Of a stretch of DNA of 64,000 nucleotides, positions 26,237 through 36,366 are shown piece after piece (position 1 is the first letter of the stretch; every line of letters starts with the position of its first letter). Position numbers and translations under genes: made by a program. The stretch spans positions 11,408,001 through 11,472,000 of the forward strand of contig JAMPIQ010000002.1 in NCBI GenBank assembly GCA_024699855.1. The letters run 5' to 3'. A model generated the notes under the pieces. The model did no database searches and was not told the origin of the DNA. It worked only from the letters and a program-made list of their open reading frames with translations. The stretch is from Aphelenchoides besseyi. Its lineage: Eukaryota > Nematoda > Chromadorea > Rhabditida > Aphelenchoididae.

Positions 26237-27072
26237 TCATGATCGACCGTTTAAAATCTCTTGAATCGTTGCTTGAGCCATGTCACTGAACAAAACCTCT
26301 GGACGTAAGACGACGACACGGTTTTCGTTGAACCTTCGCCTGCACATTTTCTCAGCTTCTTGAAGATTTGGATCAGAAGTCACTAAAACCTAAACGAATA
26401 ATCAAATCGACGAACAACCGGTTTTGAACTTACGGTGAAGACTCTTTTTGGATTGGCTTCCAAACAAACTTCAACATCGGCAAATCAATCGACGTATAGC
26501 CGCAAACGAGAATCGTCCATTGGCCTAATCGCATATTTAACTAATAAACGAATTCCGTGGCCTTTGTCGAAGATTCCATTCGCCTCGGACCGAAAAAAGA
26601 AATGCAATGTGATCAAAGCGAACATTCAAACTCACTTTCAAAAGGTTTTTCAAATCGGTTTCTGCTTCTTTTAGCAAATCATCAATTGCAACGAGCATTT
26701 TGTCCAAGAGCTTCAAATCAGTTTGGAAAAACGATTGTTCATTGAAGATTGATTTCGAATCGATAGACTATTCACGTCCTTTCGATGCACCAAAATCATT
26801 AAACATAGTGATGAGGTCTAGCATGAAAATCCCTCTTCACGAAGTTTCCCAGTGGAGACCGGATGATAGTCTTGAAGTCCCTGAAAACAATGAGGTTTAG
26901 TTGAAATCGTGGAATCTCGAAACTCGCGCTTACAAATCGTTCCGGTTTCCAACAACTCAGAGTTCGCCGCACAAGATAATTACAACGCAAACGTCGTTAA
27001 AAGCCAGATGGCAAACTTATTTGAATGGAAGTGAGCTGCTAGTGGATCAGAGTAAAAATCTGCTCTTAGCAT
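26237..27072 (-). CDS. Unidentified 200-codon gene with one in-frame TGA
   Basis: I do not recognise this protein. Five exons fit splice consensus and phase: 27072-26984, 26880-26805, 26767-26636, 26583-26434, 26389-26237. The start MLRADFYSDPLAAHFH is an ATG with a hydrophobic stretch (FAIWLLTTFAL) soon after. Exon 3 encodes a charged helical segment (LKLLDKMLVAIDDLLKEAE) that could form a coiled coil. Exons 4-5 read as a compact alpha/beta unit (VCLEANPKRVFTVLVTSD, NRVVVLRPEVLFSDMAQAT). Codon 132, at 26487-26485, is TGA, yet the same frame runs on both sides of it through a good splice junction to a TGA stop at 26237. The TGA may be a nonsense mutation, sequencing error, recoded codon or sign of a mis-drawn exon 4; the acceptor at 26584 is weak. 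Confidence 0.5.
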
Positions 27073-27342
27073 AAAATTTTGTATTATGATTGCTCATCTA
27101 TCATCTTACTAAATCGTCGCTGGCTTCACGAAGCTCACTTATGTTACTGAAGAAAATGAATAAATTTATTTTAAAAAACGTTAACTAATGGAAAGCTAAC
27201 AAAATGACCCGTTTCAAAGACCTTAGAAAAATTCGAGAAAGTCTATGAGGAATTTTAAGCGGATACGCACTGTATGTTGAAACAATTTGGCTAAACAAAA
27301 AGAAATACAATCAAATTGAGATCATGCGTGAGCATGAGCAAT

Positions 27343-28743
27343 TTACAACAAATACGGTGGGAATAGAAATGCCGATGGATAACAAGTGTACGGAGAGAGA
27401 ACTGTTTTGCGGCATAATGGACAGACGTTTTGTTCCTCCAACCAATTCCGTAGGCATTGATCACCGTAGATATGACCACATGGAATCTAAAATGCTCAAT
27501 GTCGAAACCTTATGTTAAGACCTCACTTTGACTGCTTTTCCTGGACATCGAGTTTGATTTTGAACATCGATAATATCGTCGCGTAATGATCCGTAACAAA
27601 TGATGCAGCGCTCATCAGCCAATTCTTCTTTCGATGGACGTACTCCGAGATGATCAATACGAAGACATTGCTTCAGAAGCAAAAACACGCGATGAATCAA
27701 ATTGGCAATGATGGACATCTAAAAAACAGATGCAAACTAAATGGAGAATAACAAAACACTTACCTTCAAAATCAAATAAGGCAACGAAAGCCAAATGTTC
27801 TGTAAGTAGGCGTACCATTGCAGGAGCGGTAAACAAGAACAAGTTAATGCCGCGAAATACTCAAACAATTTAATCAGCTGCTTCTTTTGCAAACGACCAA
27901 TCCACGGACACATTCGAATCTAAACGACAAGCTCAATTGATCGTAATGTTGCTGAGATTACCGTGACATTAATTAGCAACGAAACGTCCATAACCATTAG
28001 ATTTGCAACGCAAAGCACAAACAACGTGTACAAGAATCCGTTTGTTTCGGACATTCGAAAAGCCAAAACATCGATGTACGGAGTCTGATTGAAGATGCAA
28101 AAAATGATGATATTTCGACTGATTATGCGAAGCAAAAGAGTCCATAAACGTTCGGTTTTGCAGGTTTTAAAGAGTTGTAAATCGTAGTAGTAAATGAGAC
28201 GAGCGAATCCGAGAACCACATACGAAACCGATGTTACCAATGCGCGAAGTCCCATGAGCACAACGACAACCAAAAACAAAAGAACGCAATTGAACGGATG
28301 AGCTTCGGGGACCTAAAATAAGCGAAAATATGAAAACTAATTAGTTGCGAACATACCAAACATTTGAATCCGATCAACTGAATGACGTTGCGAAACAATC
28401 CGGTAACCAATGTTACTAGTGCAGCAGAATCGGTGTCTCCGAGATTCAAAGCCTCGAAACCTGCTTGTCCGAGATTCGAATTGATTTCGACGTTAAATTG
28501 CAAGGACGGTCGATCGGAAGGGCGTTCATTGGCGGAAGAAGTTGTTTCACGAGTGCTGATTGTGAGCGATGTTCCACGTTCCGGGTTGTTCGCGTTCGTC
28601 GGTGTCATATCGATGGCTGTTGGTTCACTGTTCTACAACAAAAAAACGAATTTAAAATGATCAAAACACAAAACTACCGAGTTTTCGGTTTGAGTGCTAC
28701 GTGTTAACAAATGCGGGAGTGACGGTATGTTGTCAATGTTCAT
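27343..28743 (-). CDS. Multi-pass membrane RING protein, RNFT1/2-like
   Basis: A probable membrane-anchored ubiquitin ligase. Six exons, 28743-28678, 28632-28357, 28312-27962, 27919-27764, 27718-27527 and 27486-27343, keep phase and give 394 residues, close to the size I recall for RNFT1 and RNFT2. An acceptor-like CTTTTAG lies 13 bases before the ATG. The first 140 residues are polar; hydrophobic segments follow (CVLLFLVVVVLMGLRALV, NIIIFCIFNQTPYIDVLAF, FLYTLFVLCVANLMVMDVSL, IWLSLPYLILK). The C-terminus is a RING: CIIC, then PCGH, then DQC and CPLC. The residue that should be the fifth zinc ligand (two after His, normally His or Cys) is Gly in CGHIYGDQC. The hydrophobic pattern suggests RNFT, but AMFR or SYVN1 relatives were also considered; the exact family is moderately certain. 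Confidence 0.66.
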
Positions 28744-29382
28744 TTTATCGAGAATCTAAAAGTTAAAAAATGTAAACGTGATGCAAACTCCGGTCGTTTC
28801 TAATCCCAGCATTCGCGTCGACTCGATGTTCCACGCCGTATATAGAAACCAAGTAATACACGTATGTCTCAGTGAATTTCAACACCCGTGATGTTCACTT
28901 TAATTGCAAATCCGATCGCTTAGCACCTCCGCCGTGACTGCTGATTTTGTTGTTTCTGTTGCAAAATGACAGAAAAATTCATCCGCGTGAGATCGCTGTT
29001 CGCGCACTCTTCCACGTGAGTGAGACCCGAGTGTATATGCACGAATTCGTAGATGTTTATTGCGTAGACAATCGAGTACAAATCCTGGAAGTAGCAAAGA
29101 TACCCGTAGAATCGTTTCAACAATCTGAATTCATAGAAGCCTGTGGTTCAGAAGAAGAAAGATTATTTCTACAAAAGGAAATTTTAATTGAAGTGAACAT
29201 CGAAATAACATCCAAGAATCACAGTTAACGGAAAAACATTGCAAAGCAAAAACTAATCTCCAATTGAATCTCGGAAGAACAAAGTTCACCGAACGTTTTC
29301 TTACGTGCATTCTTCGTAAACTTCCAGCGACAAACTAATTTCAGAGAATCGAAAAAGCTCACAATAAGCAACTAGTTGAACA
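28744..29382. other. Spacer between the RING gene and the tetraspanin
   Basis: This contains the 5' leader of the RING gene (acceptor-like AG at 28757-28756) and the 3' flank of the tetraspanin. A 93-codon plus-strand frame (28947-29228) has no recognisable domain and was left out. Confidence 0.4.
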
Positions 29383-30502
29383 TCAAGCATATTTCGAGAT
29401 TGTGAATGGAACTTTGTTACGCGTCAATTTCGTATGAGTGTCGTAAACTACTGGTTCGTCGTATTTGCTATTTGGGTACATTGAACGAGGGTATTGAGTT
29501 GGCGGCTTATTCCAATATCGAGATTCGTGAATGTAAAGTTGTTCGGGTCTATTGCAAACCATGTATGTAGAGACGCCTACAGCCACTATCTAAACTCGAA
29601 AACATAAACTGGTCCACAACAACTTGTTACTTGTGCCAAGATAACGATAAGAAACACAACAATTGCGACTGAAAATCCGATTCGTAATGCGAGAAGAATG
29701 CGGTAATGACATCCATCGCAACGAATATCACAAGTTCGTGGTGGATCTTGTCGGAAAGCACGAAAATCAGAGCATCCAGCATTTCCTTCAAATGTTTCAT
29801 TAACTTTAAGTTTTAAATTTCACAACTTACCACAACATCGAAATGCCTGTTGTAGACGATCTAAGCTTTCTTGTACAATACCCGGTCCTTGATAGTAATG
29901 TTGAACCATGTAGTTGAGAGCATCGGAGAGTTCAACGTCAATCCCATCACGTTTGTATACAATATAGATACCGCAACTCAACGTTGCAATTAATAGACAA
30001 AGAACGGCAAAACCGTAGCAACCGATAAACAATCGAGAACCGGTGATTGCACCACAACAACCAACAACTGCGACCACAATCATAAATGCCCCAAGAACAA
30101 TAAGAATGTAGGAGAAAGTGTAGAGAGTAGGAGCTTGCCAAAACGCCTCATTCACCGCTTGACGATAACGTTCACTGAGGAAATCACGGAATCGACTGTC
30201 AACTCGCAACCAAACTCCCAACGCCAAAATACCGGTGCCAACGAGTAGAAAAATGATGTTGAAACCGAAAATTGAGAACTTGGAGAAAGTTGCACAACTG
30301 GATTCGTTCTGGTAGTCATCCAAAATCAATACATCGTTCCTGAAAAACTTTCAATCGATTGAACTTGTTACGATGAATATTACCGTGGCCTGTAGGGATA
30401 CTTTGTGGAATCCAATGGACGATAGAACTGACGATTTTGTGGATATCGGGCTTGTAACTCGTGATTTCCGTACGCAGATCGTGGTACATTTCGATCGTCC
30501 AT
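29383..30502 (-). CDS. Tetraspanin
   Basis: A four-pass membrane organiser. Exons 30502-30384, 30339-29831, 29785-29631 and 29589-29383 keep phase and give 329 residues, longer than the usual 220-280 because both tails are extended. The cytosolic N-terminus (about 55 residues) is rich in Tyr, Pro and Arg. TM1 is FNIIFLLVGTGILALGVWL, TM2 SYILIVLGAFMIVVAVVGCC with the small loop GCCGAITGSR, TM3 CYGFAVLCLLIATLSCGIYI. The large extracellular loop contains the signature CCG (AFRCCGNAGC) and further cysteines in CDIRCDGC. TM4 is IGFSVAIVVFLIVILAQ running into IVAVGVSTYMV. The C-terminal tail is Tyr/Pro-rich (PPTQYPRSMYPNSKYD). The subfamily cannot be named. The ATG at 30502 begins the spliced frame; a stop lies just upstream. 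Confidence 0.88.
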
Positions 30503-30988
30503 TTAACCACGCAAACACTCGATTTGGAGTCCAATTCTCGACTTATTCCTCAAGGTTTACGGCAAATCGGAAGAAAAAACGCGCGTGAAGGTGCAGTTTG
30601 AGGAGTTGCCGATTACGTGTATAGTTTGCACGATTGAAAAGAAGGTAAGAGCGCTACGTCCCTGCTCTTGGCTTCGGACGCACTGAGTCAGCGCCGCCGG
30701 ACATGTTTGCTTTCCTGTGGTCCATCGGGAGTAAGCAAACGAAATGCGAATTTGTAACCTGTGCGCGAGCCCTTTGCACTCCACCGAGCGGATTTCAAAT
30801 GCTCAACGGTCATTCCATTCAATGGCACCGTTACGTGGGCAACGGTCCATTGTGCGAATTCTCACTGGCTACTGAACTTCCCGATAAGTGTAGTGAAATA
30901 GTCTTTGGTTGAATAAGAAGTTCTGTCTTGCTGTTTATTAGTTTTCTAGAATAACAATCAAGTTTGTGCATGTAATCAGAAGAAACAG
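30503..30988. other. Spacer between tetraspanin and nitrobindin-like gene
   Basis: Tetraspanin promoter side and 3' flank of the nitrobindin-like gene. A 69-codon open frame at 30703-30912 (+) shows no motif or signal peptide that I could support. Confidence 0.4.
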
Positions 30989-31708
30989 TTATATTTTTCT
31001 TGTATAGACAACACGTGCGTGCTCCAGATAGCCGCTTTTCGGATGAGTTGCAGTTCGCATTTCGAGAATTTGTTCCAAGTACTGATCGTCGTGCAAAATG
31101 AATGTTCGACGTAGCTAAATAGCAAAGTCATTGAATTCTTATATGTCTATTCGTACGTCTTCTACAGGCAAATCACGTGAAAATGAAATTCGTCCAATGT
31201 CTTTTAGCACCAACTGAACGCTGTTCTTTTTGATGACTCCAACTTCGTAGGTAGTGAATCCTTAAAATACAAAATCAGATTGTACATTTCCATTTGTCTA
31301 TGAGGGTCATTTTGAAAAAAATACAAACCGTTATTTCCAGTGGTCATAAGTGTTGCATTGCCGTTTGTATCGACAGTCAAAAATCCCCATTCGTCGTGGA
31401 AATGATCCTTGGTCGAATGAGACCACGCTCGAGCTCTGCAATTTGAACTTCAAGGGTGATATGATTGTGCTAACATACGTAAAGTTCATGAATTGAACAG
31501 TTGTTGTACGGGCTTGAGGAGCTTCTAAAATGGTCAGTTCTTCGCCGTATGTCATCGTTGGAACCGTAGGCCAAACAATTTTACCGGAAAACTCTGATCT
31601 CCATTTACCAACTAACCACCCCAACTTCTGATTGTGTTCGTTCAACGCGCTGTTACCAAGCGAGCAAACGAAAAAGACAATTAAAAGCAATTGAAGATTC
31701 GTGGACAT
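30989..31708 (-). CDS. Secreted nitrobindin-like (THAP4 C-terminal domain) beta-barrel protein
   Basis: Four exons, 31708-31479, 31435-31329, 31260-31166 and 31114-30989, give 185 residues. Residues 1-20 are a classic signal peptide (LQLLLIVFFVCSLGNSA), so the product should be secreted or lumenal. The remainder matches the nitrobindin family, small heme-binding beta-barrels: LGWLVGKWRSEFSG, YGEELTI, FMNFT, DEWGFLTVD, the strand IGRISFSR corresponding to ARISFAK in THAP4, and the final strands LEQILEMRTAT and HARVVYTRKI corresponding to LEQTVSMATTT and HVTYKKV. Whether heme is bound is uncertain: a His is close to the proximal ligand position (LEHARVVY) but seems displaced by two residues from the human one, where Arg stands. 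No THAP zinc finger is present. Confidence 0.8.
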
Positions 31709-32749
31709 TCAAGATGATGATCGTTGAATTGATTGCTGTCAATGAATTGTAAACGAACGTCAATAAGAAAAACAGATTTTCATCTATGTATGGGATGTCT
31801 GAACCTGAGTCGTGGTTGAATGTTTCCTGCGCTCTTCGTTCGTGTTTTTTTTGACCACCAAACTTCATGTGCGTTCGCTTTCTTAGCTTACGGCGCAACA
31901 GCGGATTCTGATTGAGATCTACGCGATTCGCACACATTAAACGTGTTGGATGTCGTCGCTTTTCCGTTTTGCAACCAATCGGTTTATTTCAATAAAACAC
32001 CTTCAACGTTCTTGTTATTTTATTCACCAAGGAATTAAACGTGGAAAATATCACCGAATTATAAACAGAATTCTGCTCAAATGGGTCTAAACGAGGATTT
32101 AGCGTAGATCAACATATTTGCCGGGAGGCAAGAGAGCGTAGAAAACAATGAAAATTTACAACAAAATCTTTCAAAACAGTAAAACTGAGAGGTTTGAACG
32201 GGTATCAGACCGGAGAATGTATGGCGCTAAAGAAGAAGAAAAGTCGCGCTTATGATTAGCTTTTGTTGACAATGGACTATTTTACATATCGACTTAGGCT
32301 TCTAATCAACTAGACAAATTCAATAGCTTAACAGATGAACAAAGAGATGGAGAGAGTGTATGATCAGTAGCCGTATTTTGAATAATAGACCTAAAACGCT
32401 CAGCGTTCCCACTGACTTAAATACAAATAGAAGTTTTATTGTTGGACATTGAATATGTTGAAGAAAAAGATAATATAAGATGTTAAGAAATAGAACAAAC
32501 CGAAAACATTTCGATGAGACAAACGAACTAACGCAGTTTTGCTATTAAGAAAAACCGTAGAACATCAAATGCTTTGCATTCGTTCGATGAACTAAACGTA
32601 CGACTACGAACAATTACAAGCAAAATATACAAATCGAATAGTTGCATAAATCTCGTAAGCTGCAGGAGCTTGCAGAGCGAGCTGAGATTAAACAAGTTTG
32701 TATGACAAGGTTGTCGGTTCAATGTAGAGAAAGGAGTGATCGAGGTAAA
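31709..32749. other. Spacer downstream of ATF-7
   Basis: About 1 kb, mostly A-rich, presumably the long 3' untranslated region of ATF-7 and the promoter of the nitrobindin-like gene. No supportable gene. Confidence 0.4.
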
Positions 32750-34822
32750 TTAAGACGGAACGATCATTTGATTGTTAGTCAGAAATTGACTCGCATCCAC
32801 TGTTCCATCATTCATAATAGTTAGAGAGGAGGAAGGACGCGGATTTGTAACCGGAACTGTCGTTTTGATCGAGTCAGAATCCGTAACAGCAGTTAGCTGA
32901 TTCGAACTGCTCGTTCCTGCATCTCCGTTTTCGGGGTTGAAAAGCGAAAGGTTATTGGCCGCTCGACAAACACAATGTGCATCGCGATGTTTGATGATTT
33001 CGGTTAGTCGTTCAACTTCGCGTCGAAGAACCGTGTTTTGTGTTTGGAAGTAGACCTGAAATTGAATACGAGTTATTTTCAGATCGCAATAAATAGCCAT
33101 CACCTTATCTTGTTCTAATGTAGTTACACGACCAATCATTTCATCGTGTTCTTCCTTCTTTCTTTTACGATAACGAACAGCTGCAGCTTTGTTGCGTTCA
33201 AGAATCGTCATACGTCGTTCATCGGGCGGCATTTCACTTGTGATCGAACGACGACCACGTCCTCCACGACTCGATGGGGTACCATCGGGATTACTAAAAA
33301 CTTCAATGAGGATGTATATCGTTTGTCAATTACCTAGTATGATAGCGAGCGTATTTACGATGCGGTTTTGTTTCTGTATCAACGGTCATATGAGAGTTCG
33401 GTTGTGAACTAAGACTGCTTTCGCTACTTGCCGGATTCATTCCACTAAATGAATCGGTTTTCAGTTCCAAACGTCCGTGTGTTGCTTCATACATCGAGTA
33501 GTTCTGAAAACATCAGTTATATTTCGTTTTGAAGCCACCCCACCTGGAGCGGCTTTGCAATCAATGGTTTCACCTCGCTACTCGAATCCCATGGATCAAC
33601 GGAAGCGGCTCGATTAGGATCATTCGACATAACACCGTTACTATTTTTATGTAACCTAAAATTTTAACTCAATTAGGGTCTAAAAACCTGCTAACTTACT
33701 CCATGAGATGAGAAGTCGATCGTGGCGAGATGTTACTCAACGCGGGACTTGCACGTGGGGCCATCAATCCATTGGAAGCTGGGCCCGAGTTAGTAGCCGT
33801 CGATTGGAATCCGGCGTGTAAATTGGGCATACTTTGATTTGCCGGAGTGTTCAAAGCGTTCAGAGTACTTTGATGTGAGATAATATTAGCAATGCTTGTT
33901 TGTTGCTGAAGTAAAGCAGCAGCAGTAGAAGCAGCAAGTCCGGCTTGTGAAATGGATGCCGAGTTATTTGATGAGGGAAGAGCGAAACCTAAATAGCAAT
34001 CTTTTAATGCACTTTATAGTCTACTGACCATTGTTTGATAGACTTGAAGTCGACGCGGTTGCAGTCGAGGAAGCAGCAGAATTGTCGATCGTAAAAACGG
34101 GATCGGCAGTACTACTAATTGTCGGGACAACCAGTCGATTAACAGAAGTCGTTGACGTTTCAACGTTGCTTGTGGTGCTATTGGCAACTGCAGCAGCTGC
34201 CGCCGTGAGCCCGGCAACGAGTGAAGACGTCGACGGAATTGCAAGAGCTTGTTGATTCATGTTCATGTCCAAAACCGCGTTTAAAACATCGGCCGTACAC
34301 GGTGTTCGATTACCCTCCTGTTTTACCAAATGGTTGGTGTCACGCAGCTACAAAGTCACCGGTAATTTCTTCCTAACATCATTATAATTACCTGTTGGAG
34401 TTTACGATTAATGTCAATATTTTTTCGAAGTTCATCGCCAATGTCCGCTGCTGAAAACACGTTGCTGAAGAGATTGGGTGACTGGGAAAGAGAAGAGGGT
34501 AGTTTGAGCATCGTAAGACCGGCAGGTGTTGTTGGTAAAGCAAGTTGTCCACTGGTAACTCGTTGCTCGGTCGTTTGTTCGGGTGTTTGACCGTTGATTT
34601 GCATGTTGGCTTCGCGGAATTTCACGTCAAAAGGATTCACGTTTAGACATTTTTGAATGATCTCGGCCGTTGATGGCAAATCTAAAAACAAACATTGATT
34701 GATTGTTCGCTGGAGCAAAGAAGTTTGATTTCATTTGAACACAATTTGCATGATAATAACCAGCACTTACGAGTATCAGCTGTTGGAGTTGGTGTTAAGG
34801 TGCTTAGAAACCAGTCGAGCAT
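32750..34822 (-). CDS. ATF7: bZIP transcription factor of the ATF2/ATF-7 family (5' end uncertain)
   Basis: A CRE-binding factor that in animals is a target of p38/JNK kinases. Exons 34822(or further 5')-34771, 34681-34392, 34347-34029, 33988-33700, 33655-33544, 33503-33334, 33293-33104 and 33055-32750 keep phase. The N-terminal part carries LTPTPTADT followed by NPFDVKFREA, matching the ATF2 transactivation motif (TPTPTRF and SPFENEFKKA), so the MAP-kinase threonines are retained. A long Ser/Thr/Ala/Gln-rich middle follows. The bZIP starts at PPDERRMTILERN, with basic region AAAVRYRKRKKEE and a zipper through LRREVERLTEIIK, split by an intron. No C2H2 finger precedes the TPTP motif in the sequence I could assign, as I recall for C. 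elegans ATF-7. The true start may be upstream; ATG 34822 is the first Met of this frame after an acceptor-like stretch. Confidence 0.86.
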
Positions 34823-35788
34823 ACTGCTACTCACAATCTGAGCGTTTCGAGGCTCCAGTTTGGAATCTTGAGAATTTCGCGATGCACTCACGGCTCAATA
34901 GAAAACAGCGAGCGGAATTGGTCCGCTAACAACTCGAATCCGAGCCTAAGCCGGGAGTCAAAACTGTGGAATACTTCGATCCGGACGCTTAAAATGGTGG
35001 ATTCAAAAGACGTTCGAAGTCTCGAGTGGACGTTAACACACGGACCAGAAAACGCGAACTTTGTTTCTGGACGTCGAAAACGCGGGAAAAAGTCACAAAA
35101 CTGAATAGGGAATTGCTGCATGCACATGAACAGCAAAAGATCGTGAAAAGCCGACAGCGGGACTCGTGGTGCCGTCAAGTTTCGTGAAGCGGAGAGAGGC
35201 GTCGGAAGGCCGCGTACCCAAAGAGCGGACTTCGTGCGTGCGACGGCCAAGCCTCATGTTCGCGCATTGCCACCGTTCGGATGTGCCCGCTTTTATGTTT
35301 AATTCATTTCGAAAAGAGTCGACCGCAAGAAGGACAGTGGCATGAATGCGTGATAAGTGAGACGAATGAACGTGTCCTGTGGTCGAAGTGAAATACGGCT
35401 AATGAGAACACAGTTGACGGGTGTTCTGGTGCAAATGACAGCTCGTGGAATACGGTAGAATACGACAGGTTTATTGGATACTTCGAAAAATAGTCTCGCA
35501 CAACCATCATCCAAGATGGACAATAACAGATCGCTGTAGCGTCAAAATCATTCCGTAAAAGCGAAGAAGGCGCGCTGAATTGCTCGATGGAAAAGCAGGC
35601 TGATGGTTCTCGCGTGTCCCTGACTCACAGGTCGAGGACCGCAAAATAACGTAGAACGGAATTGATCAGCTCGTGGTTATTCGACGTTGTCTTGATCGCG
35701 ACGAGCTGTTAAAACATTCGATTTATAAGTGTAATTGAATGTAGAGCAGCTGTGTTTTGTGATGAAGCTTACAAACTATTACGCACAT

Positions 35789-35874
35789 GAGAACGTGGAA
35801 ATGCCGTGAACGATGACAATAGTTGAGCTCACAAATCCTAATGCTCATTCGTAGCTATTCATAAGATCTTAACG
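35789..35874 (+). repeat. Diverged direct repeat, copy 1
   Basis: By eye this 86-bp segment aligns without gaps to 36281-36366, 492 bases downstream, at roughly 73% identity; the best core is CATTCGTAGCTA(T/C)TCA(T/C)AAGAT. It may be part of a dispersed or decayed mobile element; function is unknown. Confidence 0.5.
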
Positions 35875-36280
35875 ATCGTTCTCAACATCGAGTGATCGTG
35901 AGTGTAAATGCAGTAGAAAAAAGTGCCAATCTCGGTCTACGCAAACACGTGCTTCACAATGGAAAACCGCCAAAAAAAAAAGAGCAAAAGACAAACTCCG
36001 TCGCTCGACCCACGTTTCAACACACGCACCAACGACAGAGACCGACTGTCAATGGAGACCGGTGAAAGCACGGCACGCACACGTATGGTAAGAAAGGGCC
36101 AAAAAGAACGACGCAAAACATCAACATTGAAGTGAGTTTGCGACATCCTCTATGGCCGCTTTTTTCTCGTCCAAGAGACGTGGTCAGTTCGGACAAAAAA
36201 TCATAGACCGCGAAAAGAACGACCTCCCTTAACATCGAGTCGTTAAACGACCAAAAGTAACGGGAATTTGAAAGTGAAAA

Positions 36281-36366
36281 GAGAATGTTGAGATGTTGTG
36301 AACCGTGTCGATCGTGTAGCTCACAACTTCTAACTGCCATTCGTAGCTACTCACAAGATTTCAGCG
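36281..36366 (+). repeat. Diverged direct repeat, copy 2
   Basis: Second copy of the 86-bp unit at 35789-35874, same orientation. Some similarity (TCTTCGAG against CATCGAG) continues past its right end. Confidence 0.5.
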
